Notes under the pieces: model-generated
What the model saw: only the letters and a program-made list of their open reading frames with translations
Databases searched by the model: none
Told to the model about the DNA's origin: nothing
Source: an uncultured Cedecea sp.
GTDB lineage: Bacteria > Pseudomonadota > Gammaproteobacteria > Enterobacterales > Enterobacteriaceae
NCBI RefSeq assembly: GCF_947498825.1
Contig: NZ_CANMLV010000009.1
Location: 62,001 to 126,000 of the forward strand
Length of the DNA: 64,000 nucleotides
Reading direction: 5' to 3'
Translations under genes and position numbers: made by a program
In this document: positions 63,852 to 64,000 of the stretch, piece after piece
Position numbering within the stretch: the stretch's first letter is position 1
Layout of the letters: the number at the start of each line of letters is the position of its first letter

Positions 63852-64000
63852 ATGCAAATTATCCCCTTATATCAGGCTCCGCATCACGCTGAACAGGTTA
63901 CTGACTGGATATGGCAAGAGTTTGGAAGCGCCGATAGCCGGGATTTTTTTGCTTCTGTCGTGGCTTCAAGCCAGAAAGAAGGGGCACTTCCTCTGACATT
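63852..64000 (+). CDS. Probable GNAT-type acetyltransferase, N-terminal part
   Basis: From the ATG at 63852, with TGAGG 5 bases before, the strand stays open to the window edge (about 49 residues): MQIIPLYQAPHHAEQVTDWI, then WQEFGSADSRDFFASVVAS. The opening looks like GNAT-family N-acetyltransferases, but the acetyl-CoA motif lies beyond the window, so this is tentative. Confidence 0.55.
   Translation, partial: MQIIPLYQAPHHAEQVTDWIWQEFGSADSRDFFASVVASSQKEGALPLT

Noticed and set aside
1..64000. tRNA, rRNA, CRISPR array, prophage or integrase
   Set aside because: No tRNA-like cloverleaf, regularly spaced repeats, phage genes or integrase were seen when reading the window.

Overview
The window looks like the chromosome of a member of the Enterobacterales outside the Escherichia/Salmonella core. 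Many genes are close, full-length relatives of E. coli genes: rhaB/rhaS/rhaR, yicN, emrE, pqqL/yddA, fsa, gss, cbpA/cbpM, idnO/idnR, ytcA-mdtNOP, kduD, ygeA, lysR/lysA. They sit in a different overall order and are interrupted by a dispersed ~128-bp intergenic repeat of the kind common in Yersinia/Serratia/Budvicia-type genomes. Genus is not determinable here. No rRNA, tRNA, CRISPR array or intact insertion sequence was seen.

Layout. 1-2309: start of rhaB and the divergent rhaS-rhaR regulators. 2310-5954: a repeat, a frameshifted Rpn-family remnant, a small lipoprotein, an unknown gene and a LysE-type exporter with a divergent LysR regulator. 6412-9727: a four-gene OsmVWXY/OpuC-type osmoprotectant ABC importer. 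10058-11898: a stand-alone FabF-like synthase coupled to an HxlR regulator. 12160-15214: two chemoreceptors. 15312-20885: MFS exporter/LysR pair, yicN, LysR/oxidoreductase pair, emrE.

21116-31207 is a coherent TonB system: FecI sigma factor, FecR, a TonB receptor with an N-terminal signalling (STN) domain, a YddA/FusD-like ABC protein, a PqqL/FusC-like M16 protease and a dedicated TonB. This resembles the ferredoxin-piracy Fus system of Pectobacterium but is wired to surface signalling.

31235-38692 is a sugar catabolic region. A long leftward operon encodes a phosphofructokinase-family kinase with a changed substrate pocket, ascorbate-type PTS EIIB and EIIC, a 90-residue unknown, EIIA, a P-loop kinase, a LacD/YihT-type aldolase and a HAD phosphatase. 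Two good CRP sites lie upstream. Next come a divergent P-loop kinase, a truncated LacI regulator, and fsa; three matching LacI-type operators remain.

39067-42448: MFS/LysR pair and then an AT-rich gene that matches the Salmonella type III effector SopD along its length. 42739-48230: gss, cbpAM, idnO-idnR. 48876-51084: a LuxR-type regulator, a ToxR/MarT/YqeI-like membrane regulator and a FidL/YqeJ-like partner, the combination found at type III secretion loci (ETT2, SPI-3). 51366-57749: a metal-dependent amidohydrolase and the ytcA-mdtNOP-like efflux operon. 58101-64000: kduD, ygeA, an MFS exporter, lysR/lysA and the start of an acetyltransferase-like gene; kduD-ygeA-lysR-lysA and the regulators reproduce the E. 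coli neighbourhood beside ETT2.

All family assignments rest on recognising sequences by eye and memory; no search or alignment was run.
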